A stretch of DNA of 64,000 nt, from IMG/VR virus record IMGVR_UViG_3300037193_001436, positions 43,210 to 107,209 of that record; one strand, given 5' to 3'. Shown here piece after piece: positions 48,238 through 57,293 of this stretch. The DNA comes from a virus. The position numbers and the translations under genes are program-made. The number at the start of each line of letters is the position of its first letter. The first letter of the stretch is position 1. A model generated the notes under the pieces. That model worked only from the letters and a program-made list of their open reading frames with translations. It was not told the DNA's origin and made no database searches.

Positions 48238-49062
48238 TTAGCCGAACAGCCCTCTGCCTTGAGACCCGCCGATGCCCATCTGCTGACGGAACTTCGCGTA
48301 CTGCTCGAAGTTCATGTTCGCGATGTCCTCGGCGCTGTACTGCTTGCCGCCCGGGTTGTCGGTGTCCGGCCCCACTGCTGGGAACGACGCCGACGACACC
48401 CCCCGCTGGGAAGCACGGGCCTGCTGCGCGTACGACTGGATGGTCTGAACAAGCTGCTCGGACTTCTCCTTCATCCGCGTGATGCTGGCCTCAAGCTCCT
48501 CGGGAGTGTTGCCCGAGACGAGGTCGATCAACTCCGGCGCGATCTCGTCGCGCACCGCGTTCAGTCGCTCGGTCCGGAACTCCTGGAACGCGTGGTACTC
48601 ACGTTCCTTCGCCGCCAGGGCGCGCTCCTGCTCGCGTTCGGTGTTGAGGGTGTTGAAACGCTCCTCCCACGACTTGTTCGACTGCTCGAACTTCTTGTTC
48701 CACTCGGCTTCACGGGACTCCAGCAACTGCCGGGCGTCCATGTCCGCTTCCGCCTTCTTCTTGGCGGCTGCTTCCTCGGCTGCCCGTGCTTCCTGTGCCT
48801 TCTTCGCCCGTTCGGCCTCTGCGGTCTCGAACTCGGTCAGTCGCTGCTTGGTCTTCTCCAGCTCGCCGTAGACCTTGGCCTTCTCGTCCTCGCGGATCTT
48901 GTGGACCTCGGCTTCGGTGAACGTCCTCGGCTGCGGCTGTTCGGTCTTCTGCTGGCGCTCGGGAGTCGTTGCCGTCTCCTGTGTGCCCTGCTCGAAGCCG
49001 TCCTTCGCGACGTCAGACTGGGTGACCTGGCCGGTCTTGGTAGGTGCGTCTGCCATTGACAT
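48238..49062 (-). CDS. Scaffolding protein, 274 aa
   Basis: This is a long helical, Glu/Lys/Ala/Gln-rich protein (residues 50-210) of strong coiled-coil character (EEAAAKKKAEADMDA). It has an acidic N-terminus and a C-terminal segment with NMNFEQYAKFRQQMG that likely contacts the capsid. It is directly upstream of the capsid gene. ATG 49062 has AAGGAGTC upstream. Typical length for tailed-phage scaffolds. Confidence 0.85.
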   Translation of the reverse strand: MSMADAPTKTGQVTQSDVAKDGFEQGTQETATTPERQQKTEQPQPRTFTEAEVHKIREDEKAKVYGELEKTKQRLTEFETAEAERAKKAQEARAAEEAAAKKKAEADMDARQLLESREAEWNKKFEQSNKSWEERFNTLNTEREQERALAAKEREYHAFQEFRTERLNAVRDEIAPELIDLVSGNTPEELEASITRMKEKSEQLVQTIQSYAQQARASQRGVSSASFPAVGPDTDNPGGKQYSAEDIANMNFEQYAKFRQQMGIGGSQGRGLFG

Positions 49063-49108
49063 GACTCCTTGGTCAGGGGGTTGTCCGAGTAAGCCACGAG
49101 TTGGTGTT

Positions 49109-50815
49109 TCAGGACTGTGGTGAGGTCTGTCGGCTCGGGAGCTTGGTCCCGTAGGCCTTTGTCACCAGGTCCACCATCGACTGGTTCATCTCTTGTTCGG
49201 TCATCGCCGCGAAGTCCATCGGGGGTTTGACCATCGGCTCTGGTTGCTCAGAGCCACTGTCTTCATTATTGGACCCCCCTGGCGGAGGTTGTGAATTGCC
49301 GTCCGCCGGGAGCATTCCAGTTAGTGCAAAGATCGCCTGCTGGATCCGCGCGTTCACCAGGTCGAGGGCTCCCTGGTCCTTTGCGTCCTGCAGCAGCTCC
49401 TCGAAGATCTCCTGCATCTTCTCGTCGGGGAACTCCGCGCCCAGCTCGGCCAGCGCGCCGCGCTTGGACTCCAGGCCCATGCCCATCTTGACCTGCAGCT
49501 CTTGCAGCTTGATCAGGGCGTCGACTGGCAGCGGCGGCGGCCAGTGGATGATCGTCTCGAACGTGACCGGGTCGGCCGGGTCGAGGATCGGCGGCTGTCC
49601 CTCGTCGGTCATGATGCCGTCGGAGGACGGGTCGTAGGCCAGCGTCTCCGGCGTGAAGGTGAAGAGGGTTTTGAGGATCAGGTAGTTGATTTCCTTGAAG
49701 CCGATGGAGTAGGTCAACTTCTTCATCGCGTACCGCTGCATCATCGGCTGGTACATGATGCTCAGGGCAACGCCCGAGGTGTTACTGATCGGCTGCATCT
49801 GACCGAGCGCGGACTCCGGCACGCCGGTGATCTCGTGCATCCCACGCTTCAGCCGGTCCAGGTACTCCAGCGCGGCCGGGATCGCGGCGGTGCCACCTTC
49901 GAGGTTGAACACCTGCACGTCCTTGGCCGGGATCGCCCAGACCTTCTTGGCCCCCTTCTCCAGGTTGGAGGCCTTCGCGCCGGTGATGACGGTCACCGGG
50001 GACGCGTGGTAGTTGATGATGTCCGAGATGTCGGTGGCCTTCTCGTTGTACTCCCGGTTGAGCATGGTGATGTCGGCGATGTCTGCCGCACCCCACGGGG
50101 AGCCAGCGATCCGGATGTTCGGGATGTGCACGACGGGGATGATCCCGAGCGGATTCGGCCGCTGGTCCAACAACTCGTCGTTGATGTACTCCTCGATCCA
50201 CTCGTCAGTCAGGATCTCGGTGTAGGTGTAGACCTGCCGGGTGCCCTCCTGCGAGGTGCCCCAGAACTTGTACTTCAGCTTCAGCCGCAGCAGCCGGTCA
50301 GGGTCGTGCGGGTGCCACTCCGGGAAGACGTGCGCGGCCTTCAGGGGAAGGATCCTGACCCGGCCGGGGTGCACGGCCCCGATGGAGTCCTCCCACGGGG
50401 GTTCCCAGGCGACCTTGACGAAGCAGTCGCCGGACACGCCGCCCTCCTGGCCCATCTGCCAGAGGAGGACTTCCTTGTCGTTGTCGGTTTCCCAGACCCG
50501 CTTCAGCAGAGTGGGGACGATGTGGCTGGTCATCTCCGGCGACTTCATCTGCACTCCACGCCCGAACGTGAAGTTGTTGATGTAGTCGGCGAAGGCCTTC
50601 ACGTAGTTGAAGGTGAGCTGGCTCTCGCCCGCCTCGCGCCGGTACGCCCAGTGGTGGCCCAGATAGAAGGCCCAGTTCTGGGCGTACCGGTTCAGCCGGG
50701 GGCCATGGACCTCGAACTCCTCGTCGGCCAGCTCGACCAGGCCCAGTGGCGAGATCTGCATCGCCAGATCGGAACCGGCGGCTCGCATCGACGGGGACGC
50801 GAACGAAATGCTCAT
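49109..50815 (-). CDS. Portal protein
   Basis: The 568-residue protein has the portal layout: a basal wing, FADYINNFTFGRGVQMK, LWQMGQEGGVSGDCFVKVAW, NPLGIIPVVHIPNIRIAGSP, a long helical stem region with YLDRLKRGMHEITGVPESAL and a C-terminal crown. It builds the dodecameric DNA channel. Position between terminase and scaffold/capsid is canonical. The C-terminal tail is rich in Pro, Ser and Gly. Confidence 0.92.
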   Translation of the reverse strand: MSISFASPSMRAAGSDLAMQISPLGLVELADEEFEVHGPRLNRYAQNWAFYLGHHWAYRREAGESQLTFNYVKAFADYINNFTFGRGVQMKSPEMTSHIVPTLLKRVWETDNDKEVLLWQMGQEGGVSGDCFVKVAWEPPWEDSIGAVHPGRVRILPLKAAHVFPEWHPHDPDRLLRLKLKYKFWGTSQEGTRQVYTYTEILTDEWIEEYINDELLDQRPNPLGIIPVVHIPNIRIAGSPWGAADIADITMLNREYNEKATDISDIINYHASPVTVITGAKASNLEKGAKKVWAIPAKDVQVFNLEGGTAAIPAALEYLDRLKRGMHEITGVPESALGQMQPISNTSGVALSIMYQPMMQRYAMKKLTYSIGFKEINYLILKTLFTFTPETLAYDPSSDGIMTDEGQPPILDPADPVTFETIIHWPPPLPVDALIKLQELQVKMGMGLESKRGALAELGAEFPDEKMQEIFEELLQDAKDQGALDLVNARIQQAIFALTGMLPADGNSQPPPGGSNNEDSGSEQPEPMVKPPMDFAAMTEQEMNQSMVDLVTKAYGTKLPSRQTSPQS

Positions 50816-50882
50816 GCGCCCCTCTCAACTCTTTGCTCGCGGCAACGTCCGGCGCGTCGGATTGGTCAGGATGCGTGGTGCC

Positions 50883-51239
50883 CTACGCGGCGATGAACTG
50901 CAACGTCACGTCGAGGTCGGCACCGGCCACCGTCGACCCGATCTGGTCGATCTCCAGGGTGAAGGTGTCCCCGGCGGCGAACTTGGTGACGTCGGGCCGC
51001 GCACTCACCGCAGACTCGGTCGTGCTGACCGCGATGCTCGGCCGGTTGGCCTGGGTGGTGAAGATCGTCGTGCCTTCCTTGTGCACGTCGATCAGCAGCG
51101 CCGCGCCGGTCGGGGCGGTGCCCACGACTGCGACCACGTTGACGATCTCGCCCGAGAAGGGGGCGATCCAGCGGTCCTTGATGCCGGTGGTGAGGGTGCC
51201 GGAGGCTTCCAGCTTCAGGACAGAGCGGACATCAGCCAT
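50883..51239 (-). CDS. Head decoration-like protein, 118 aa
   Basis: The 118-residue beta protein includes VGTAPTGAALLIDVHKEGTT and FTLEIDQIGSTVAGADLDV. It is a clear paralogue of the C-terminal part of the gene at 52715. The repeated sandwich domain lies in a run of fibre-like genes between terminase and portal. A role on the capsid surface is likely but not proven. Confidence 0.72.
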   Translation of the reverse strand: MADVRSVLKLEASGTLTTGIKDRWIAPFSGEIVNVVAVVGTAPTGAALLIDVHKEGTTIFTTQANRPSIAVSTTESAVSARPDVTKFAAGDTFTLEIDQIGSTVAGADLDVTLQFIAA

Positions 51240-51259
51240 TGCAGTTCAGTTCCTCTTCG

Positions 51260-51550
51260 TCAGGGTGTCGTCTGGCGACGATCGTGGATCAGGCTGGCGG
51301 CTCGCGCAGCCTCGACTGGGTCCGGCGAGCCGGGGTTCCTCCGCGTCACCGGCACCAGGGAGGACTTCAGCACCATGCCGTGGAACTCGCCGGTGTCGGC
51401 GTTCTCGATGTACCGGAACGGGCCGGAGACACGGCCGACGCCGGACTGGTCCGACAGGACGACATGCGTGCCCGCAGGCGGTAGGTCGGCGCGAGGGCTC
51501 ATGGCGTCCATACCGGTCGGCTGGAAGGCATAGCGTCGCTTGTTGCCCAT
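51260..51550 (-). CDS. Hypothetical protein, 96 aa
   Basis: The N-terminus is basic, followed by THVVLSDQSGVGRVSGPFRY and HGMVLKSSLVPVTRR, which suggests a small beta-barrel (SH3-like). The C-terminus is charged. No family is recognised. It is in the head-accessory block. Confidence 0.7.
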   Translation of the reverse strand: MGNKRRYAFQPTGMDAMSPRADLPPAGTHVVLSDQSGVGRVSGPFRYIENADTGEFHGMVLKSSLVPVTRRNPGSPDPVEAARAASLIHDRRQTTP

Positions 51551-51560
51551 GGCGACGACC

Positions 51561-51974
51561 TCAGTCCTGGACGCTGGCCGGGTTGATTCGCTGGTAGCGT
51601 CCGCCGGACCGGTTCACCTGCTCGTACTTCAGCTCCGCGTAGGAGTTGAAGGAGCCGTGCGCGTACTCACCCAGGAAGGTCGGGGCCTCCACCCAGGCAG
51701 CGGATCCGACGTGCGCCCGCTCTGCCATCGTCTCCTCGGGGAACTTCTCGTAGACGTTGGCGTTGTGGTTCGGGCGGCCTGGCGCGGTGATGTAGCCCTG
51801 CATGACGCCCTTGGTGAACTCGTTCGGGACGTCGGTGTCGGTGGCTACGCCCTCTTCGAACCGAAGCGGGCCGCGACGAGCCAGGTTCTGGCCGACCTTG
51901 GCCTCGTAGTTGTAGTCACCCTGCTCCGGGAAGCGGGGCGTCGGTGCGAGAGTCATCACTGCCTCATTTCGCAT
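51561..51974 (-). CDS. Hypothetical head-region protein, 137 aa
   Basis: The protein has few helices, much Pro and Gly, and aromatic residues in a repeat-like context (GDYNYEAKVGQNLARR, NANVYEKFPEE, GSFNSYAELKYEQ). Start is ATG 51974 or ATG 51956. No family is recognised. Similar composition to the unknown block at 4.7-9.2 kb suggests virion association. Confidence 0.68.
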   Translation of the reverse strand: MRNEAVMTLAPTPRFPEQGDYNYEAKVGQNLARRGPLRFEEGVATDTDVPNEFTKGVMQGYITAPGRPNHNANVYEKFPEETMAERAHVGSAAWVEAPTFLGEYAHGSFNSYAELKYEQVNRSGGRYQRINPASVQD

Positions 51975-52052
51975 GGAACACGAGAAGATGCTTCAAGCAT
52001 AGAATTCCCGTGCACACAGCTTGGAATAGCAACTATTGCGGTAGTTGTTCGT

Positions 52053-52718
52053 TTAGCCGATTGGAATTCCCCAGCCCTGGAAGGCGGCCGTCGGCGTGGT
52101 GACCGGCGTGTTCATGTCGGCCGTGATCGCAGCCGCATCGAGCACCGTGTCGTAGACCCGAACGTCGTCGATCACTGCTGCGGTGGATGCGTTGTCGAAG
52201 ACGCGGATGTCCGTCGCGGTCGATACCGCAAAGGCCATCGAGACCGTCGATCCGACCTGGGTGCCATCGACGTACGCCTTCAGGGAGGTGCCGTCATGCG
52301 TCGCCGCATAGTGATGCCAGTTCGCGGCGTCGGCGGTGAGGTTCACCTCGAAGACCGCGTTGGAGGAGTTCTTGGCACGAAACCGGAAGGTGCCGTTCAG
52401 CATCAGCCAGCCGAAGACGCCGGTGTCTTCGGTGCTGCGGTAGTACTCCATGGTCCACGAGGGGTTCGCACCCGGCTGCTTGCCCCAGAACTCGACCGTC
52501 CGGGATGTGGTGTTCAGACCGGTGATCGGCGCGAGCTGGATGGCGGCCGACGACTGTGTGAGCCCCTTGGACGAGGACACCGTGCCGCCGTAGGTGTAGC
52601 CGGATCCGGCGGCCGTCCGGACCGTCCCGGCGGAGAGTGCGAAGTCGTGGCCGTTGCCCGAGCGGTCGAGAACGTTGCCGCTGGCCTCTTCGAAGTTCCA
52701 CGCGAGCAGCAGGCTCAT
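52053..52718 (-). CDS. LamG/concanavalin-like fibre or decoration protein, 221 aa
   Basis: The order LLLAWNFEEASGNVLDRSGN, RTVEFWGKQPGANPSWTMEY, WHHYAATHDGTSLKAYVDGT and VIDDVRVYD is the LamG/concanavalin A-like jelly roll. Such domains bind glycans. This gene is in the head region, not the tail operon, so it may decorate the capsid or neck. It overlaps its upstream neighbour by 4 bp. Confidence 0.85.
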   Translation of the reverse strand: MSLLLAWNFEEASGNVLDRSGNGHDFALSAGTVRTAAGSGYTYGGTVSSSKGLTQSSAAIQLAPITGLNTTSRTVEFWGKQPGANPSWTMEYYRSTEDTGVFGWLMLNGTFRFRAKNSSNAVFEVNLTADAANWHHYAATHDGTSLKAYVDGTQVGSTVSMAFAVSTATDIRVFDNASTAAVIDDVRVYDTVLDAAAITADMNTPVTTPTAAFQGWGIPIG

Positions 52719-53209
52719 GACGTTCTGCGGAGCCGGATCAGCACGGTCAGGTCCGCGCCCGCGACCGTGCTCCCGATCTGGTCGATGTCGACGCTGATGT
52801 AGTCGTTGGCGGCGAAGGTGGTGACGGCCGGATTGTTGCCGGTGGCACTGGTCGTCGAGACCGCGATGGTCGGTCGGGCCGACTGAGTCGTGAAGATCGT
52901 CGTGCCGTTCTTGTTCACGTCCACGATCACGGCCGCGCCGGTCGGGGCCGTGCCTACCGAGATGTAGCAGGTCTCGAACGTGTAGTTGCCGGACAGGTAG
53001 GCCTTGAAGGTGCCGGTGCGTACGGTGAGAGTCCCCCCAGCGGAGAACGGGTAGACCTCAACCGAGTAGGTGAGCAGCCGCTCGACTCCGCCGCTGTCCA
53101 GGTCGTACCAGCCGGTCGACTTGGGGTAGAGCAGCCGGAATCCGGACGCCGGAGTCGAGGGGGTCGACTGCTCCGGAGCCCGGATCCCGGTGCGCAGGAT
53201 GACCGGCAT
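52715..53209 (-). CDS. Decoration-like beta protein, paralogue domain, 164 aa
   Basis: Residues 1-75 are a variable N-terminal domain that starts PVILRTGIRAPEQS. Residues 78-162 repeat the domain found in the 50883-51239 gene: VGTAPTGAAVIVDVNKNGTT and IDQIGSTVAGADLTV. This indicates internal duplication in the module. It shares one base with the next gene. Confidence 0.75.
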   Translation of the reverse strand: MPVILRTGIRAPEQSTPSTPASGFRLLYPKSTGWYDLDSGGVERLLTYSVEVYPFSAGGTLTVRTGTFKAYLSGNYTFETCYISVGTAPTGAAVIVDVNKNGTTIFTTQSARPTIAVSTTSATGNNPAVTTFAANDYISVDIDQIGSTVAGADLTVLIRLRRTS

Positions 53210-53985
53210 TAGCCGTGCACCACGACCCGGTACTGTGCGGCCGTCGGGGCACTGCCCCAGTCGACGATCACGGTTCCGGACCCCTTCGAGACGTCGGGGT
53301 ATACCTGGTTGTTGCCCTCCCAGACCGACACGGTGACGTCGTTGGTGCCGAGGCCGTGGGTGAAAGTCTGCGGGTTGGTGGTGACCACGCAGTCGGCGGC
53401 GTACTTGCGCACGACCACGGCAGCGTCGACCGAGACGGAGTCGGCGGCCACGGACAGACCGTTGCCCGGGACAACGTCGAAGGTGCTGCCGGTCAGGGTC
53501 AGGCCGTTGCCCGCGACGTACGGCGAGCTGCCCGCGCCGACCTGGGCGAAGACGATGTTCGAGCTGCCGACGGTGGGGTTGTCGGTGGTCTGGGTCCAGA
53601 CGGTGTCGGCTCCTGCGGTTCCGCGCTGCACGGTGACGGTCGCGCCGTCCAGCTCGGCCGAGCTGTCGGCGTCCACGGCCCGGGTGGGTGCGCCGGAGGC
53701 GTTGACGGTGTAGATGCCGTTTTCGGTCTGGGTGGTCTGGTTCTTGATCAGGATCCGGTCGCCGGTGGACAGGCTGACACCGTCGATGGTCTGGCCGTTG
53801 GCGTAGGCCGACGCCAGGGTGCCGTTGGTGGTCGTGGCGACCTTGACTGCGGTCTTCCAGGACAGGCCCCGAACCGCAGCGTCCATCTGCTGCTTGGTGA
53901 CCAGGTCGGTGTTCGCCGAGGCGTCGGCGGCGTTGACGGCGCGCTGACCGTTGAGGTCCACGCCCTTGAGGAACTTCACAGCCAT
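53209..53985 (-). CDS. Fibre-like structural protein, 258 aa
   Basis: The N-terminus FLKGVDLNGQRAVNAADASA and LVTKQQMDAAV resemble phage fibre attachment segments. The middle is a Thr/Gly/Ala-rich beta stretch. The C-terminus TFTHGLGTNDVTVSVWEGNN is a common C-terminal fibre domain and is paralogous to the downstream 81-residue protein. It is likely a head or neck fibre. Confidence 0.8.
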   Translation of the reverse strand: MAVKFLKGVDLNGQRAVNAADASANTDLVTKQQMDAAVRGLSWKTAVKVATTTNGTLASAYANGQTIDGVSLSTGDRILIKNQTTQTENGIYTVNASGAPTRAVDADSSAELDGATVTVQRGTAGADTVWTQTTDNPTVGSSNIVFAQVGAGSSPYVAGNGLTLTGSTFDVVPGNGLSVAADSVSVDAAVVVRKYAADCVVTTNPQTFTHGLGTNDVTVSVWEGNNQVYPDVSKGSGTVIVDWGSAPTAAQYRVVVHG

Positions 53986-54000
53986 GAGCGCTGCCTCCGA

Positions 54001-54246
54001 TCAGATGATGTGCGCTTCGCCGGTGGTCGGCGAGGGGAAGGTGATGACGACTTGGGTGGCGTCGATCTGGGTGTCGGTGAAGACCTCTTCGCCGCCGATG
54101 AGGATCTGGACGTTGTGTGGCACCCGGCCAAGGCCGTGGGTGATGGTCCAGGTGGCTGCCGGGGTCGACTGAGTGTGCACGTAGGCCGCGCCGCTTCCGG
54201 CCTGGCCGGGCGGGCCCTTGAGTGATCCGCTGAGAGTCCAGGCCAC
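54001..54246 (-). CDS. Small fibre-domain protein, 81 aa
   Basis: The protein contains a collagen-like GPPGQAGSG start and WTITHGLGRVPHNVQILIGG, matching the last domain of the gene at 53209. It is a free-standing copy of a fibre tip domain. The start has an adequate ribosome-binding site. Function as a head fibre is inference. Confidence 0.75.
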   Translation of the reverse strand: MAWTLSGSLKGPPGQAGSGAAYVHTQSTPAATWTITHGLGRVPHNVQILIGGEEVFTDTQIDATQVVITFPSPTTGEAHII

Positions 54247-54250
54247 AAGA

Positions 54251-54787
54251 TCACTCCAGGGTGTAGAGGTCGCCGGTCAGGATGTCGAGGTAGGTGTCGC
54301 CGAGCACTGCCCCCTCGATGATGTCGGGCGGCGGGCCCTCGCCGGTGAACAGCTCCCCCGCGTTCTCCGGGTTGAGTTCCGGGGTGTCCGGCGTGACCTT
54401 CTCCAGCTCCGTCAGATCGGCCTCAGCGGTGTTTCTGGGCAGGATGACGTCGTAGGCCTGCCGTGATGCCCCGACGGCCTCTCGGACGCTCCAGATGACG
54501 TCCTGCGGTACGGCGTACACGACGGCGTCGACCAGCCGTCCGTCGCGGACCTCGGCGCGCATCGGCGGGAGCAGGACCTGGGTGTCGGCGATGAGGATGC
54601 GTGGGATGCTCGGCCGGAGGGTGACGGTGCCGTAGTAGCCCTTCCCGCTGGCCGACAGGTAGGTGCCGGTGATGACGCACCGGGTCACGCCCATGGGCAG
54701 CTCGGGGACGTTCAGCGGCGGGTTGGTGTAGACCGGGTGCTGGATGGTCCAGCCCGGTGAGTTCCACGCGTCGAAGCCGGTCGTCAC
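54251..54787 (-). CDS. Hypothetical head-region protein, 178 aa
   Basis: The protein is beta-rich at the start (VTRCVITGTYLSASGKGYYG and VTLRPSIPRILIADTQV) and acidic with Pro at the end. No family is recognised. The C-terminal end may bind a fibre. It overlaps the LPD-like gene by 4 bp. Confidence 0.7.
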   Translation of the reverse strand: MTTGFDAWNSPGWTIQHPVYTNPPLNVPELPMGVTRCVITGTYLSASGKGYYGTVTLRPSIPRILIADTQVLLPPMRAEVRDGRLVDAVVYAVPQDVIWSVREAVGASRQAYDVILPRNTAEADLTELEKVTPDTPELNPENAGELFTGEGPPPDIIEGAVLGDTYLDILTGDLYTLE

Positions 54788-55536
54788 TGCCCGAGCCCTT
54801 GCAGGAAGTGCCGCTTCCGTGCGTCGGCCGTTGCCCTGCGCAACTCGGTCGGCGTGCTGCGGGCGGTGGTGAACTGGCGGGACTGCATGTGGGCCGGAAG
54901 GATGCCGATCTTCTGGTCGACAAAGTCGCCGGTGGCGTGCAGGCCCGCGTTCTGGCCGCGCGTCTCGGTGGCAAGGGCCTGGCGAGCGAGGGGGCTGAAC
55001 ATCGAGGCGTGCTTCTGGTAGGCGGCCTCCTCGCCGTGGATGTCGACGCCCCGGCCGCTGCCGAGGTGGCCGTAGAGGTCGTGGACGGCGCGGAACATGT
55101 CGTTCTCGTCGTTGGAGAAGACCGCGTGCCCGCCGGTGGCGCGGGTCGACAGCACCTTGAGCCGGTTGTTCGCCTCGACGTCGCGCTTGGCGTTGCGGAT
55201 GATGCCGTAGACGCCGTCCTCCTGGTACGGGTCCTCGTCGGTGACCTCGACGTGGAGCCCGAGCCCGCCGCGCGACGCGGGCTTGGTCATGTGCTCGAAC
55301 TGCTGGCCGACCTCGTGCCGCATCGCGTGGAAGGCCGGGAGGGCCTTCGGGTCGAAGTCGGGCAGCTTGTCGTAGGCGCGGGCGATCTGGCGGGAGGCGG
55401 TTCGGGGCATGACGATGCCGCTGTAGTCAGTACTTCGCGGCCGAGCGATGCCGTGCTCAGTGCGGTACTGCGCGGCACTGTGCTGGATCTCGGACATCCG
55501 GCCCATACCCGACAGGAATTCGATGCGACGCGCCAT
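54784..55536 (-). CDS. Conserved HGEEAAY-motif protein, 250 aa
   Basis: The region from about residue 150 to 220 reads FRAVHDLYGHLGSGRGVDIH then GEEAAYQKHASMF and LARQALATETRGQNA. I recall this combination from many phage and plasmid large proteins (polyvalent-protein-associated domains). The His and Glu residues could bind metal, but no enzyme activity is known to me. The N-terminus has ARRIEFLSGMGRMSE. It directly follows the terminase gene. Confidence 0.75.
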   Translation of the reverse strand: MARRIEFLSGMGRMSEIQHSAAQYRTEHGIARPRSTDYSGIVMPRTASRQIARAYDKLPDFDPKALPAFHAMRHEVGQQFEHMTKPASRGGLGLHVEVTDEDPYQEDGVYGIIRNAKRDVEANNRLKVLSTRATGGHAVFSNDENDMFRAVHDLYGHLGSGRGVDIHGEEAAYQKHASMFSPLARQALATETRGQNAGLHATGDFVDQKIGILPAHMQSRQFTTARSTPTELRRATADARKRHFLQGLGQ

Positions 55537-55590
55537 ACATCAATCGTCGAGTGCCGGAACTGCGAAATGTGAACCGCGATGGCCGGTTTA

Positions 55591-57195
55591 TCAACTATAG
55601 AAGGGGTTGTTGCTGACCTCGACCTCGGGCGCGGTGAATTCGTGGGTGAGAACGCAGGCCATCGCGAGGGAGTCTGCGTAGTCGTCGTGGGCGTCGTTGG
55701 CCTTGGGGGCCTGGGCCATTACGTAGGGGCCCTCGAAGGCGGTCTCCAGGTCCTCCATCTGGGTCCGGAACCGCTTGTAGGTCTTGAGCCGCCGGGTCTT
55801 GGAGTGGGCTGGCCAGCCGATCAGACCCCGGTCCACCAACTCCTTCAGGTGCTTCCACCGCTTCGACTGCTCCGGCCGCTGCGAGGACAGGGCCTCGATC
55901 TTCACCCGGGGCATCATGACCTGCAGCCGGGAGATCACCACGTCGCCGAGCCCGCCACTGTCCACGCCGATGGCGAAGATGTTGTAGTTGGCAAGGAACT
56001 CGTGCATCCGGTGGAACTGCTCCTCCCAGCCGAGCCCGGTCAGGTCCAGCCAGTTCAGCACCCGGTGTTCGTAGTAGCCGAACTCGTCGGTGTAGTCCCA
56101 GTTCACCCAGACCACGGTGACGACCGTGGAGTCCTTCTTGCGGGCGGGATCGATGCCCACGACAACGGGTGACTTGTGCCAGGCCGCCACGGTCTGCATG
56201 GACACATCACCCAGCTCGTCCAGCCGCTCCGAGGTCGTGAACATACCCTGGTTCAGCAACCAGTGCAGGCGGTACGACAACCGGAACTCGTCGGAGTCCT
56301 CGCCGACGCGAAGCATCTCCTTCTTCACGAATCTCTCGTAGTTCTTGTTCCACTTGGCCACCTCCTTCCAGTCGGCCTGGAAGTGGTTGACCCTCATGCC
56401 TCGCTTGGTGGCGACCCGCTGGTTGATCCGGATCGTCTTGTAGAACACGCCCTTGTGGAACGACGGGGTGCCGATCATCACCATGGTCGCGTTGGTGGAG
56501 GCACCCATCGGCGCGATCGACTTGTTGACCACACGCTCGTCGGCGTCCTGACACTCGTCGATGATCATCAGGTGGTAGGTACGGCCCTCGATGCTGGCCC
56601 GGGGGTGGGCGGTCTGTCGCCGGATGAAGGAGCCGTTGCGCTTCAACACGATGTGGCCGCCGCCGCGACCCTTGCCGACCTCGTCGTCGATGTCCGGGTC
56701 GGCCAGGAACGCGGTGGCGTGCTCGCTGGTGAGCCGGGCCACGATCCGGCCGAAGATGATGTCGGTCTGCTCGTCGGTCGGCGCGAACACGCCCACCCAG
56801 ACGCCCTCGGCGTACTTGTCCAGCAGCTCAGGGAACACCTTGGACAGGATCGGGAGCATCACCATGGCTGCGGCCACGACGTTGGCGACGGTTTCGGACT
56901 TGCCGGACTGCCGGGAGAACAGCGCGGTGACGGTCGCGCCGTCGTTGATGATCAGCGACTCCAGCAGCCTGCGGGCGAACGGCTTCTGGTACCCGTACAG
57001 CGGGTGGCCGGACAGCTCGTCGACCACGAGCAGCAGCCGGTCGAGGATCTTGTCGACGGTGCGCTGGCTGATCTCGTCGAGCTGGAAGTCCTCGGCGAGC
57101 CGGGCTTGGCGCTCCTCGTCGGACTCCTCCAGCAACGCCAGGACTTCATCGTCAACGACGATGTCATCTTGAACCGTTGCCTCGGACACTGCCAC
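55591..57195 (-). CDS. Terminase large subunit
   Basis: The 534-residue packaging motor has an ATPase: FSRQSGKSETVA Walker A, IIDECQDA Walker B and GTPSFHKGV coupling motif. The RNase H-like nuclease has VVGIDPARKKDST, FAIGVDSGGLGD and NDAHDDYADSLA with catalytic Asp residues. The order fits full-length terminases. A small HTH protein lies upstream with a terminator between, so the small subunit is not obviously adjacent. It is the first gene of the structural block. Confidence 0.95.
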   Translation of the reverse strand: MAVSEATVQDDIVVDDEVLALLEESDEERQARLAEDFQLDEISQRTVDKILDRLLLVVDELSGHPLYGYQKPFARRLLESLIINDGATVTALFSRQSGKSETVANVVAAAMVMLPILSKVFPELLDKYAEGVWVGVFAPTDEQTDIIFGRIVARLTSEHATAFLADPDIDDEVGKGRGGGHIVLKRNGSFIRRQTAHPRASIEGRTYHLMIIDECQDADERVVNKSIAPMGASTNATMVMIGTPSFHKGVFYKTIRINQRVATKRGMRVNHFQADWKEVAKWNKNYERFVKKEMLRVGEDSDEFRLSYRLHWLLNQGMFTTSERLDELGDVSMQTVAAWHKSPVVVGIDPARKKDSTVVTVVWVNWDYTDEFGYYEHRVLNWLDLTGLGWEEQFHRMHEFLANYNIFAIGVDSGGLGDVVISRLQVMMPRVKIEALSSQRPEQSKRWKHLKELVDRGLIGWPAHSKTRRLKTYKRFRTQMEDLETAFEGPYVMAQAPKANDAHDDYADSLAMACVLTHEFTAPEVEVSNNPFYS

Positions 57196-57240
57196 GAATC
57201 CTCGTACGAATCTGGGGTGGGGTTACCTACGAGGGTATGC

Positions 57241-57273
57241 AAAAAGCCCCATCTCCTTAGAAGATGAGGCTTC
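57241..57273 (-). terminator. Rho-independent terminator before terminase gene
   Basis: On the minus strand AAGCCTCATCTTCTAAGGAGATGGGGCTTTTTG forms a stem with TAAG loop and a run of five T. It lies between the HTH gene at 57294 and the terminase start, so the structural operon needs its own promoter in the remaining 45 bp or readthrough. Confidence 0.8.
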
Positions 57274-57293
57274 CGGCAGTGGCTTGGTAGTTG

